This document shows positions 48,674 through 60,000 of a stretch of DNA of 64,000 nt, in pieces. This stretch comes from Pyxicephalus adspersus. Its lineage: Eukaryota; Chordata; Amphibia; Anura; Pyxicephalidae. The position numbers were made by a program, and so were the translations under genes. Where the stretch lies: NCBI RefSeq assembly GCF_032062135.1, contig NC_092859.1:111358014-111422013 (forward strand), written 5' to 3'. A model generated the notes under the pieces. That model searched no databases and was not told the origin of the DNA. It saw nothing but the letters and a program-made list of their open reading frames with translations. The stretch's first letter is position 1. The number at the start of each line of letters is the position of its first letter.

Positions 48674-49248
48674 CCTCCTGGGCAGTTCATTTCTGTCCTG
48701 TTTTATATGTCTAAAAGCGGTACATTGTTTTTAATGAAAACTTATTTTACAGTATAATATAATAGTATTAGAGTGCATAGAGTATAAAAAGGTTTAAAAC
48801 ACAAAATCATGTTGAAATATTTTTTTTAATTTAAAATGTAAAAATAAATAAATAAATATTATACTCATACTATTATGTTATACTGTAAAATAAATGTTCA
48901 TGAAAGTCAATGTACTGCTTTTAAACATATAAATCCAATGTATTGCATTCAATACAGTTATTTTGTATTGAATGAAATACAAATAGATTTGAATTTCCTG
49001 CCCCGGCCCGAACAGAACATCAGCATGCACCGACGTCACCGCGAACTCCCGGTGACTCATCGGGTGCAAAGGATGCTGGCGGGAGGAAGAAAGAAGACGT
49101 GAAAAATGATGAGGGATGCCAGGGGATCAGGTAAGACTCGATTTACTAATATTTCTTTGGGTTTACCTACCCCAAGTGTGACTCAGGGTTATCGCTTCCA
49201 GCATCTTTTTTCTACCCCGAGTCACACTCGGGTTGACTGCCCAGGAGG
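48674..49248. mobile_element. TTAA-flanked MITE, possibly piggyBac-type
   Basis: The left terminus CCTCCTGGGCAGT and the right terminus ACTGCCCAGGAGG are perfect inverted repeats of 13 bases. The right flank is TTAA (49249-49252) and the left flank TTAT (48670-48673), one change from TTAA, as expected for piggyBac-like insertion. Inside are AT-rich DNA with an 'aataaataaataaata' run and a CpG-richer segment with 'gcaccgacgtcaccgcga'. Near the right end is 'taccccaagtgtgactc' with an inverted echo, 'ccgagtcacactcggg'. There is no transposase. Frames at 48875-49102 (plus) and 48878-49069 (minus) are chance overlaps. Confidence 0.8.
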
Positions 49249-49308
49249 TTAAAAAGAATGCCCCCCCCTAGTGGTGGCTAGAATATTTTCTTTATAGACA
49301 CCTAAATA

Positions 49309-49538
49309 CAGTGGGCCTGATTTATTAAAGCTCCCCTAGGCTGGAGAGGATACACTTCCACCAGTGAAGCTGGGTGATCCAGCAAACCTGGAATGGATTT
49401 CTTACAAGTCATTTGCTATTTCTTAGCAAATGCTTTCAATCCTACGCCAGATTCATTAAAGGTTTGCTGGATCAGCAAGCTTCACTAATGAAAGTGTTTA
49501 CTCTCCAGCCTTGGAGAGCTTTAAAAAATCAGAGCACT
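49309..49538. mobile_element. Palindromic MITE, copy B, with TA flanks
   Basis: This is the best preserved copy. The left end is 'cagtgggcctgatttatta' and the right end 'ggagagctttaaaaaatcag' plus 'agcact', inverted relative to each other. TA dinucleotides flank both ends (49307-49308 and 49539-49540), consistent with Tc1/mariner-style target duplication. The interior holds 'gatccagcaaacctggaatgg' and its inverted partner 'aggtttgctggatcagc'. It has no coding capacity. Confidence 0.85.
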
Positions 49539-49711
49539 TATTGAAGTCATGCAACTGGCTTTAACAAGTGCTGTTAATCCAAGAACAATAACGGTATCAT
49601 CAAATGGGATATCAGTTAGCCACAGTTCAAAGAACCCCTGGAGGAACTCTTGGGTATTCATACAATTTATACTAATGTTTGGCACTGTTTGTATCATTGA
49701 ACAATATTGAA

Positions 49712-50214
49712 TGTTACATAGTTAGTAATAAGTCCATCAAGTTCAACCACTAGGGAAAAAAACATATCCCAGATATAAAACCCTATAGGACAGTTGCTAA
49801 AGTTGAAGAAACTACTTCCTGAGGGAGCCGATTCCACATTTTCACAGACCTTACAGTGAAGAATCGCTTCCTTATCCGGAGTTCAAACTTCTTTTCCTCT
49901 AGACACAAAGAATGCCATCTTGTCTTTTGTAATGATCTCAAAGTGAATAATTTGGAAGAGAGTTCTCTATATGGACCATTTAAATATTTATACAGGGCGA
50001 TCATATCCCCCCTTAAACGTCTCTTCTCAAGGGAGAATAGATTCAGTTCAGCTAATCTCTCCTCAAAGATGAGCTCCTCCATTCCTTTTATTAATTTAGT
50101 TGCCCTTCTCTGCACTCTCTCCAATTCCACAATGTCCTTTTTGTGAACTGGTGCCCAAAACTGGACTGGATATTCCAGATGTGGTCTGACCAATGCTTTG
50201 TACAGGGGCAATGT
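49712..50214 (-). mobile_element. CR1-like LINE, 3' fragment on minus strand
   Basis: Read on the minus strand, the fragment encodes the end of a CR1-type reverse transcriptase and then a short 3' tail containing 'gttgaacttgatggactta' and 'ctaactatgtaac'. I recognise this tail as a common amphibian LINE end. Only the last part of ORF2 is present, the usual result of 5' truncation at insertion. It sits inside the hAT-like segment 48547-50431. Copies of this kind cannot move on their own. Confidence 0.85.
49783..50211 (-). pseudogene. CR1 ORF2 C-terminal remnant
   Basis: The 142-codon minus-strand frame contains '[20 protein letters not shown]', '[19 protein letters not shown]', '[20 protein letters not shown]' and '[12 protein letters not shown]'. 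These are the hallmark blocks after the polymerase core in CR1/L2-like reverse transcriptases. The catalytic YADD region and the endonuclease domain lie upstream in a full element and are absent here. The frame stops shortly after the NRLP block, earlier than in complete family members. The unbroken frame shows this insertion is fairly young or by chance intact. An antisense frame at 49856-50146 is its shadow. Confidence 0.85.
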
Positions 50215-50431
50215 TGGTTAATAGCTTACCACATGATTTTTGGTTGTAGTAGAAATTGGCATTAGGAAGCAGTTTTGCACTACCCCTTACTAGACCCTTG
50301 TGCTAAATATATTAGTCTTTGGTCATGTGGCAGTTGAGGAATATCTTAGAATACGTGAGAGTCACAAGCTGCTTAATGCTCAAGAACCCCTATCAACCTC
50401 TGGAGGAACCCCAGTTCAGAAACACTGACCT

Positions 50432-52189
50432 ATACTGTATTCATGGAAATATCATCATTTTCTATTCTAATATTAGACTAATATATCTAATATTGTAATA
50501 TCTAGCTTGTGTGAATGTCATTTCAAGTCTACAATATATGCAGAACAGATATATTGTGTTTCTTTTCCTTTCCGAGGAATTATTGGTGATTACAGTTAAA
50601 ATGACCCAACACTGGAATGAATAAAGCTTTAAAAATACACAATAGTCTCAAGAAAGGCTTAGCCAAGGTGGATAAATCTTTCCACATTATTGAAACTCTT
50701 ACCAGTAAATGGGTCTTGTATTTTAACATTCACGTGATTTCATTATGAATCTTTAGAACGAGAAAAAGTATCATTGCACCATCATAGATTTACATTCATT
50801 GCTTTTTCCACACAGCTGACTTCAATAAGCGGTGAGTGAAAACATCTTGCTTTTCTTTATTTATTGAAACAGACCCATTCAAGCCTCCCAAGGTATAATA
50901 TCTCATGTCAGACCTGAGATAGGAACAGAAGAGTTATTCCGTCTACCTTCAAAGACTGCAGTTTGGTTTATGATGTGAAAGCTTTGAATGCCGCCATTTA
51001 TGTGTATGTGCTATTTCTAAAGCACTTGTCTCTCTGAAACACATCCTCCCTGTAAAAACCAAAAATAATGATAAAATGGGGGTATGCTGGAGTTCAAAGT
51101 TTGTGCCATAAGCTAACTAAATAGCAAAGTAGCTACTGTAAATGGATGGGATGCAGTGGTCTGTTACTTTGTCCATCTGATTGCTTTATCTCTCTTATCT
51201 CTCTCTCTCTCTAGATATCATCTAGCTATCTGTGAATAGTAATTTTACTGTGGTATGGGTAATAAATTATGGCTAATTAGTAATGGATCCCTTTTTTTTA
51301 AATAAATATACAATTCTGAAGGCTTTTTTAACTATCAGCATTAAGTTTTGAGACACCATCCATTTCCCCATTGTTGTTGATCAAAAGATGTATACACAAG
51401 ACAAGTCAGTACGGTTTGGTAATCCACAAATAAAAGGGGACAAGAATACAAGCCCTTAGTTTTTCATAGCTTGTGTAGCAAGATAATATAAAGCCTCTTC
51501 TGCGCTAGGCAGAGATATGAATAAAATCTGTTCAGTTATACTGCCTTTAATTTATGTTACCATCCTCTGGGTTAGAAGTTTGTTATGTTGTATCATGGCC
51601 TTTTCTTATTTTAGATTTAGTTTTATTGGTCAGCCGTGTGGTAATACTTATATTCTTGTAAGTGCAGTAGAAGTAAAGGTTAAATTCACATTTTTGAGTC
51701 ACATAAAATAATGTCTAGATTTCTTTCTATGCAGCAGTTACATTAGGAAAAGGGATTTAATAGAAGAAGTGGTGGTTCTAAATGTTTTTTTAGTGCATAC
51801 AGAGAGAATCAATTGAGGGTTATTTCTTTTTGAAATGATAAAAGTAGTACATAATGAGCTTTGTGGTTAAAAATATTTTCAAAAGGTCACTTAATATTTT
51901 TATGATTCAGTATCTGTTTTGAATATTTTATGTGTTAAAAGTTGAACAATTAGATGATTCCAACATTTTTTCATGTAATTAATTCAAAGAATAGTACAAA
52001 AAGTATTTTTTCTTATTTAAAGCATGAGATAAACTCCAAGGAATTGAGGCATCCTGTACCCCTTCAAGCCAGGTCCAACAAAGCATATTGTAGAAAAATT
52101 ATTGGTTATCATACTTTATGATTCTAAAATCATCTTTCCAACTGAGATGGGCTTTTAAGGCAGCTCGAAATTGCTTGGCCAAAAAAGTC
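50432..52189. other. Non-coding stretch, simple TC-rich tract only
   Basis: Apart from a TC-rich tract at 51186-51213 ('ctctcttatctctctctctc'), no repeat or gene is seen. A 64-codon plus frame at 51517-51711 has no domain. The sequence is AT-rich and unique-looking. Confidence 0.5.
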
Positions 52190-52612
52190 CTCAAGCCTGT
52201 GGCTGGTTGCAATAGTTGGGTCTGGTTTCAAGAATATTATGTGCCCAAGAAATTTGGTCAGCTGACTACCTGATTATACTGAATGACCAGGTTTTTCCAT
52301 CAATCCTTCATCATTTTGTGTTCCCTGATGGCACGGGCATATTACATTCCATGATGATGACAATACCAGGTCTTTTTCATACTTGGATTGGCCACTAAAA
52401 AATCCAGACCTTAACTTCATTAGGATGTGCTGCAGAACACTTTACACAGTGGGCAGACTCTTCCATCATCAATAAAAGATCACTGTGAAAAATTAATGCT
52501 GCTCTAGATGGAAAATGGAAATAAATGTTGTGACATTGCATAGGTTTGTTGAGATAATACTATGGCAAATGTGTGCCTTAAAACTAAAGGCAGGCCAAAA
52601 AAGTGGCTAAAA
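52190..52612 (+). mobile_element. Tc1-like transposase fragment, plus strand
   Basis: The plus frame at 52216-52398 contains 'SADYLIILNDQV' and 'FPDGTGI', matching the part of Tc1-family transposases shortly before the last DDE block. After a frame change, 'cttggattggccactaaaaa' and 'tccagaccttaact' encode the diverged DWP-SPDLN region. The tail continues with 'caataaaagatcactgtg', 'gttgtgacattgcatagg' and 'ctaaaggcaggccaaaa', equivalent to the C-terminal end. It is broken by frameshifts and a small deletion in the IENLWDVL block. It lies in the same family as 47055-47372 and 29270-29661. Confidence 0.78.
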
Positions 52613-53094
52613 AACATTTAAACCATAGGATGTGCATGTATTTAGAGCTGATCAATTATTCTTCAAATTATGTTATTCCGATTGAAAGTTGGGGAAGATG
52701 GGCTATAAGTTTTGGAACCTATGGGCTTATTTTTAAGCTGAAAGAAAAACTTGGACATTGGTTTCTAATATTTTTTTTCTATATAATATTATATATATAT
52801 ATTCTATATAAAAATAATTTATTGAAATAGTAGTCAAGCTAGACAGGGTGTTTAAACTTTTTTTTTTTTTTACCTTTTATTGGTGTGACTTAGCATGACT
52901 ATAAGTGTCATGAGCTCCTTTATTATAAATATCAGAAATTGTAGAGAATCTTTCTTTGAGTTTAAGTAATTATTTTTTCTTTTTAGACTTTAGACTTTTT
53001 ATACTTTACTGACATTACATTCTAATCTATATTTTACAAGTATGGCTTCTTTGCATTTTTTTTTTCTACTTCTTTGTGAGTTCTCTTGTCAAAC
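52613..53094. other. AT/T-rich low-complexity stretch
   Basis: This holds an 'atatatatatattctatat' segment near 52790-52810 and a poly-T run at 52857-52872. Nothing coding is supported; the 75-codon frame at 52603-52830 begins in the Tc1 remnant and continues into low-complexity DNA. Confidence 0.6.
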
Positions 53095-53192
53095 TTTTAA
53101 AGTAATCCTGTTATTATTGAATCATGGACGCTGTCATTGCTGACCCACCAATGGTGGACTAATATCTTTGCCATGACAGGTTTACTTTAAAA
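53095..53192. mobile_element. 98-bp MITE with TTTTAAAGTAA termini
   Basis: The left end is TTTTAAAGTAATCCTGTTAT and the reverse complement of the right end is TTTTAAAGTAAACCTGTCAT, so the terminal repeats agree at 18 of the first 20 bases. The interior is short and non-coding. The terminus resembles the repeat beginning at 12673. Duplications are hard to define because the flanks are A/T runs. Confidence 0.65.
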
Positions 53193-54205
53193 ACCCGGTG
53201 AAACTTTGCAGACTCTGCAGTAAGCTGGATGAAGCATATGGAAAGCTGTTTTTGAGCTAGCCTGTATTAATACCATCTATGGCCTAGGGCAGATATTTTC
53301 ACCTGGACACCGCTACCTCTGGAGCAGAAATGTCAGTGATTTATGAAATAGTACTTTAACAACTTTGGAATGTAATGCAATCCTTTCATTTACATGCATA
53401 CGCTGACCTTGAAAAACATTCTCCTGCAATGGAAGGATCAAGTTTCTCTAGGCTGAAAAATGCCAGTAAGTAGACATTATGGGTAAAGTATTTAAATGAA
53501 CCTGCAGGCTGGCACAGTGGCGCTTGACTGGGAATTATAATCAAAGAGGTGGCTTATTGTGGAGATTAGTTCAGTCTGTGCAAGTGATTTAGCCTGAGGG
53601 AAAAAAGTTAAAAGAAACTGCATCAGTCACAAACTGTGGATAGATATTCCCTCTCTCTGGAAAACCTTTTAAATATGGTGCTACAGTGGGATCACTTTCA
53701 ATGATCACTTGACACTCACTTGCTAACAAGGTAGATGTTTGTTATTGTAAAAATGTATTCTTTGCACATTTTATGTAGGATGTGCTCAATACAGAATCAA
53801 TGCAGCAGTTTTTTTTTTGCATCTGTCCTATCTCGTGGAAATTGTTTTACAATTATTATAGTGTGAAAATACTATCAATGTTATCCATTTTTATGCCGAT
53901 TCTGTCCTGTGATGTTGAAACATCAAACTGTCAAAACATCATCTAGACAAAAAAACTAGGACTGAATATTTACATTTTATGGGCAGAATTATTATTCAGT
54001 GTTAACATTCTTGTACAGACAGCAAATTATTTCATGTAAAGCCAGTGCCCAGGCTATGGAGAGGATTTACATATTATTAACAAGTACTTACTCACCTCTC
54101 TAGCTGCTTATAATTTGATGTAATTATTTCTCAAAGATTCCAAATGCTCACAACAAAAACTCATTATTAGTTTACTTGAGCAATGCACTTTGCAAAACAC
54201 ATGTA
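53193..54205. other. Non-coding stretch with a possible conserved patch
   Basis: No gene is seen. The 53370-53480 part, with 'tacatgcatacgctgacctt' and 'ctcctgcaatggaaggatc', is repeat-free and mixed in composition, which is mildly suggestive of a conserved element. A T-run lies at 53809-53818. Confidence 0.4.
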
Positions 54206-54425
54206 TAATGGTGTACCTAATGCCATGTGTTGTATTTGGCAGCCTATCCATTTGAATTATCACATCATAAGGAAATGCAGTGCATACTGCACTCCTAAAA
54301 GTGCAGCACACAGCATAGCATGGCATTGCGTTGCCATACATTGGCGTGTGTTGCTCTGCAGTGCACTGGTAAGGTGCATTTGGAGTGGCTTTAAGAATTA
54401 TTAGCAACCCAGCCCATTTTTGCAT
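54206..54425. repeat. TGCA-rich foldback repeat, probable MITE fragment
   Basis: The segment is crowded with GTGCA/TGCAC words: 'aaatgcagtgcatactgcac', 'aaaagtgcagcacacagc' and 'gttgctctgcagtgcactgg'. The part around 54300 and the part around 54355 are imperfect inverted repeats. Similar TGCA-rich foldbacks are frequent in amphibian genomes. Frames on both strands (54108-54425 minus and 54183-54404 plus) exist only because stop codons are scarce in this composition, so I do not treat them as genes. Confidence 0.5.
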
Positions 54426-56681
54426 GTCATGTTAAATTAACATAATGCTCTAGTGGAAATAAGCCTTACTGAGAGATTTTTAATCAATTTCTAATAGTGT
54501 GAGCAGACATTCAGCCACCCATTATACTACATTGGTTCTTGGATCTGAACATTTTACAGAGATGGGTAGCTGGTCCTACTAAACTTTTCTCTTCTCCCCA
54601 CATTCATTTTCTATAGGCTGTCATGGTTGAAACGCTCTATGTTGCAACTCACAAGTGTTTCAGAAGCGTGATAAAGCTGTGGCCACACCACAACCTTATC
54701 ACTAGTCTGAACATAATATACTCTATTATGACATTTTATTTGCCTATAAGGTTTGTACATTTCCAGACTCTTATTGTTTCACTGAATGGAGCAGCCTTGA
54801 ATGCAGACCACTCCACAGTACATTTTTATTTTTTATTGAGCTTGGTACACTTTTATATGCTTAACAGCCAGCATATGACCCCTAAGGAAAACTTTATACC
54901 TACAGAGAGGTTCATCTCACTGATAGCATTTAACACAATGATGGTAACAAAACACAAATGTGTATGAGTCTTGGCTTTTTGTACATCCTTTTCCCAATGT
55001 CTTGTCATTTTTTTTCTTCAGTTGGTTAGAAATACTTTCTGTACAATGTTGTTTTGTAAGAAGCATTAGCAGGATGACTAACTAGACAGCATAAGGGATG
55101 ATCAGAGAGATCAATGACTTAGAATGCATTTAATAAGCATCTTCCATGTGAATTTGTAAAGCATATTTTAAAGTAGAAAACAATCACACTTACGTCTGAA
55201 ATAACTATGCAATGTTCTCTCTGGAAAGGATAACAGTTTTCCTGACAGATTTGTGGCTAAGTCTTAAGAAAAATATAACAGATGGTTCCTGCATGGAACT
55301 AGAAGCACTTATTCCTCTGATTCCTTTCATAATGCAGTGTTGTTATGAATTTAGGTTACAGAATACATGGTAAGTAACTCTTCTCAAACGGAGGGTGTGT
55401 ATGAGATGAACAGTTCAGTAGATGGCATTATTTCAAGGCATTCCTATTTTTGTTGACTGTACAGTAGATTACAGGTAAAGGGAAAATAACTTCATAGGTT
55501 ATACAACATATAGTGCTGTCTCCATTCTGTACATTTCACTTACAAGAAGGCATGTGCATATTTACAATCTATTCAATCTTTATTTACTTTTGCCTATAGT
55601 AAATGATCATTTTTGTTACACAAGATGGAAATCAATAGAAACAGATGGCATGCTAAGCATACCATATATATATTCAGGCAGGTTTTGGGGAATGCTGGGA
55701 AATTACTAATGTTTCAAAAGGCTATATACAGCACTATAGGTGTGATAAACATGTATTTATTTTAAAATAAATATGCCAATGGCTGATAGCAAATGCTGCT
55801 ATCACTTTTCCTAAATTGTTATTACCTTTGAAACAAGATCTATGCATCAGTATCCTTCATACAGTCAGTAAGACCTAAGTGGTGCAATAGTATGTTAGCA
55901 AATTGAACAGTTCAGAAATTTTAATAGACAATGCATGTTAACCAGAAAGCTAACAGCCTGCCAATTTTTAAGCACTAGTCCATGGCAGTATTATGAAAAC
56001 AGGCCTCCGTACGCTCAGGCATATGGCATTTAAACCACCTTCCAGCTGATATTTGCAGACAGAAAGGTCAAGGAATTTGCAGGATTTCTCTGTTCCAAGT
56101 ATGGCTTTACTGATGTCTGCTGACCAACTGGAAGCTGTCTTTTTATTTTTGTGCCGACTTTAAAACAGCCTTGTGTGTACGCAACATGTTCTCGCCACAT
56201 GTTTGGTTTTAAGAATATAAATCTACTAAAAATAATATGCTAATGAAATTCCCCTACTGGGGTCTATCTGCAGGGTAGCATCTGAATATATTTTTCATTT
56301 GTTCTTCAACATGTCAAACATTACTCTTAATAACTCTGGGCACTCTACTGTGTGTGATAAAGCAAGTGGAGAAATGCTGGCAGATTATGTAGTGTGCAGC
56401 CGTCCCATGTACATACTGTGAGCTTTAGTGCAGTCCATAAATACTAGGTAGCTAGGGATAGGAGCTCATAATTGTGATAGAAGGACCCCCTACATACTGT
56501 TCAGTTTGACGTAATAAAAAGAACAGATTCAAGGGGAGAAAAAATACTGACTGCATGTTTTTTTTCAGTTTGACACTATTATTAAATGTCTGATTTTACA
56601 TCTTTAATAAAAAAAAAGTAAAAACAGCAAATTGAAAAATATAATGCACATTACAAATGTGGCATAGTTTGTGTACTATGA
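54426..56681. other. Unique-looking non-coding DNA
   Basis: No supported gene. The 114-codon plus frame at 54623-54967 is the longest here and has no recognisable domain, signal or splice context. No repeat body or RNA gene was noticed. Confidence 0.48.
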
Positions 56682-56900
56682 CACAATAGGGATGATTTTT
56701 TAAAGCTCTCCAAGGCTGGAGAGGAAACACTTTCAGCAGAGGACCTGGGTGATCCAGCAAACCTGGATTGGATCTGATCCGGGATTAAAAACAATTGCCA
56801 ACACAAGCAAATTACCTTTAAGAAATCCATTCCAGGTTCTGGTTCACCTAGGTTCATCTGCTTCAGCCTTGGAGAGCTTTAATAAATCAGGCCCATAGTG
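56682..56900. mobile_element. Palindromic MITE, copy C
   Basis: The left end is 'cacaatagggatgattttt' and the right end 'taataaatcaggcccatagtg'; in inverse these read CACAATAGGG-ATGATTT and CACTATGGGCCTGATTT. The right flank is TA (56901-56902) and the left flank is GA, one change from TA. The interior shares 'gatccagcaaacctggatt' and 'ctccaaggctggagagg' with copies A and B. A 68-codon minus frame at 56651-56857 runs through the element and is not a gene. Confidence 0.82.
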
Positions 56901-56948
56901 TAGGCGGGTCTTTTATTACAGGCAGATGATACGGCAGTACATTTGTAT

Positions 56949-57060
56949 TTGTTAGCAAATATTTTCAATCCTGATCTATTCCAGGTTTTCTGGATCAACC
57001 AGCTTCACTGATGAAAGTGTATCCTATTCAGCTTTGGAGAGCTTTAATAAACCAGACCCA
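56949..57060. mobile_element. Palindromic MITE, half copy D
   Basis: Only the centre and right half are present: 'ttagcaaatattttcaatcc', 'ggttttctggatcaacc', 'agcttcactgatgaaagtg' and 'ggagagctttaataaaccag'. It lies about 50 bases from the right end of copy C and in the same orientation as the second half of copy B. The left half is absent, which suggests deletion or a breakpoint next to copy C. Confidence 0.75.
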
Positions 57061-60000
57061 ATTAATATAATCGGCCACCAAGTTAAATTTTTCTTTAGTA
57101 TTATGCAACATTTTGTATAATAATATGTTTTTTTTTTTACATGAATTCTGACTCACACAAAATAAAAATAATAAAATAACTGTGGCAATTAACACTGTAA
57201 GAAACAGGAAAATTGTAATCTTAAAACGATGTGAACAAAATACTAGCTTTTTTCTTTGTACATTGATAATTGTAAAAAGCAAACAAATCATCATTGGAGT
57301 AATTGTTGTAACAGTACTTACAACCGTTGCTTGTAAGTCAGATGTGGATTTCAGCCAGCTTTGTTTTTCTTGGCAGCCTTAGAGCAGGTGTTACATAACT
57401 ACCTGGACACCTGGATTATTACCTTGGTATTTATATGGAGTCGAACAGATGGTTTGTCATGTCCATCATTGTACAAAGGCACTAATATTGATTTACAAAA
57501 CAAACTTTATTCACTTTACCAAAAATATATAAGATAGTATAATATATTATTTGATTTTGGTTAAAGGCCCTCTAGTCCACAGTAAATGTACATATCTATC
57601 TGTAATAATGTTTATAGTAAGGGAATACTAATGAAATCTAATAAAATTACATTTTAACATAAAATAAAACTATGGTAGCTATAGTATGGTTTCAGTACAG
57701 GAGTAATATTGCTTGCATGTTTTAATGTCAGATGTTCCTTAGTTTTAGAACCCAACAACTGCCTTGCTGGCCTCCCCATTAATAGGTATTTTGCAAGAGG
57801 ATGTGCAGCCATCCTCATCCTGATACTTTTTTCTCAATAAACACAAATTTGTAGTGACGTAACTTAGCACAGAACTTGTGCTCCAGACAAGGCATGCTCT
57901 TTCTTCAATGTGATGCGTACACTGGACCCACCATTTATTTTCTATTGATGCATGGGTGCAGGTATGTTGCTAGGGTTCTAACTCAAGCCATCTCACAGAA
58001 CATCATTGTTGAAAGAGGAAAGGCTACACTGGAGTCAGGCCTTATAGGGAGTCACTGTGTTATGGCATCATCATGGGCACAATGTTTCAGTACTCAGATT
58101 AATGCTGACGGCAATGGTAAGTGACTGCTGGGCTTTAAAATAAAATCACATTTGTCCTTTACTTACAGTGAAATGAAGACCACTTTTAAAAGATTGTATG
58201 TATTATTAAGCTATCAAACACTTGCTAATCAAACCATATGCTTAATCATATTCAAAAGGTAAAACATATGTCAGAAATGTATTTAATGTTAAGCTTTGAA
58301 CCTGCTCTTTTTAATTGCATGGTAATGTTGAGTTAGTTCTAGTAACAGTTTCTGTTTTTTGAATCTCTGACTATTGATTCGTCTTTCATACATTCTCCCA
58401 TCATAGCCTTTATCTAAAGTGATATTGCTCCAGCAGGCTTTTCTTTGGTCCCATGGTCTATGGAAAATTCATGCAAACGTAAAATAGTATTATATGTATA
58501 AAGCTGACTGATACTGAATGAAAATAATATAATATCATCGAAAATCAAAATTTGTCACATAACACATGACTATTCTAAATTAATCTTCTTGGACCGTGTA
58601 CCTGAGTTACACCACAATGTGCTCAAGGGTCTGCTGTAATATTTTTTATTAGAAATACTGATTTGCAATATAAAAAATTAATACATGGGAAAACACAATG
58701 CAAGTTTGACACAGATCTTCACATAGCAATGTAACCTCTCATATAAAGTAGAATTTTGTTGATAATGTTAAACACTTTACACAGGATAATTATGAGGGTA
58801 TTTATACCTGATAAATACTACATTATTGTGAAGTCCCAAGGCAGGTGGCTATCATTTTAAGTATGCCACAGGGATAGAAAATTTACTGTTATGATGGTGA
58901 TAGTAGTTAGTATCTGTGGCCATTGAAATACATAACTTTCTTTCTATTGCACAATGTTTTGTATTTGACCTTCCGCATTCAGTCTGTAATTGAAACTAGT
59001 AAAAGATTGATTATGGGACCCTCAACATAACTGTTCAGCTTTATAGTGTAATCTCACCATTATTTCTAGTTGCATTATGATAATGAGCAAATAAATCCCA
59101 GAAAAATATTGCTTATATAGGGCATGCTGGTTCCCAGCTGAACCCACCAGTATGCTTTCTTGCAACACAAATTGAACTAAGCAAGAATGTTGTAGTTTAA
59201 GTAAGCATATAGCCCCAAGCTTAGAGCCAAATAAACCATTATACAGTAATTATTTTGCTGTGATCTAAAATTTTCTAATAACATGGTCCAAGAAAGGGAC
59301 TTAAATCTGTTGATGTGAAAGCTCTGAAAATTTTCCCTCTGGAGCAACAAATGGGACAGAACAACAGCCAACACACTGAACTCCATTAACCAAGTGTGCT
59401 CCTTTGGATCATGTTACGAATCAAGAGTCGTAATCAAAGAGCCAGAGATAACTGTGCCAAAAAGACCTTTCTAGGGTGAAGGACTCTAAGTCTGGGCTCT
59501 TGTTCAAGCCTACAAACCATGCACAAAGACAAAACCAAATGCAAGGATGCAGAATAAGTGTGTCGTAATAAAAAGAAGCATTCCTATATTTTTGGCTACA
59601 TTGATTATTCACAAATTTTGAAAGTGGCTGCCCCTGTGTAACATAACTGAAGGCACTGGATGTCACGGTTAATTTCATCAGCTATACATCACTTCTCTAC
59701 TGTTAATAACCTCCAGGACTGCTGGTACTTCAGACACAGTTCTGATGATCTCAGCCATAACTGTTCTGCAGCTTCAGCAAAGTGATATGGCATGCCTGAT
59801 GAATCATTTCTTGGAGAAGTCATTTGCCCATTAGCCTTTGTTTTAATGCATTTTTTATTATGGTCCTTTTTATTAATTTCTTCATAATATATGCAGTAAT
59901 TTTCAAAGTTACCAAGTCACTGTAATTTACTGAAACAGTGTCCATGTATTTATATACTCATGCCACAATATGGTTGCATTTGAGTAGAAGTGTTTGTTAT

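Larger units (their letters stand above)
48547..50431. mobile_element. Charlie-like hAT element carrying three nested insertions (inferred)
   Basis: The left edge reads 'agcctttcttaacctttt' and then 'tacccctggggtaaacc' and 'ttaagggaacccct'. The right edge has 'caagaacccctatcaacc', 'tctggaggaaccccag' and 'ttcagaaacactg'. Reverse-complemented, the right end (CAGTGTTTCTGAACTGGGG) resembles the left end and the general hAT/Charlie terminus. Pieces between the nested elements carry 'ccccccctagtggtggct' and 'caaagaacccctggagg', in keeping with one split element. No clear 8-bp duplication is visible, so two separate related elements remain possible. Without the nested parts, about 575 bases remain, too few for a transposase. 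Confidence 0.5.

Noticed and set aside
49856..50146. 96-codon plus-strand frame as a gene
   Set aside because: It is the antisense of the CR1 reverse transcriptase remnant.
54108..54425. Opposed frames of 105 and 73 codons as genes
   Set aside because: They fall in a TGCA-rich foldback repeat where stop codons are rare by composition.
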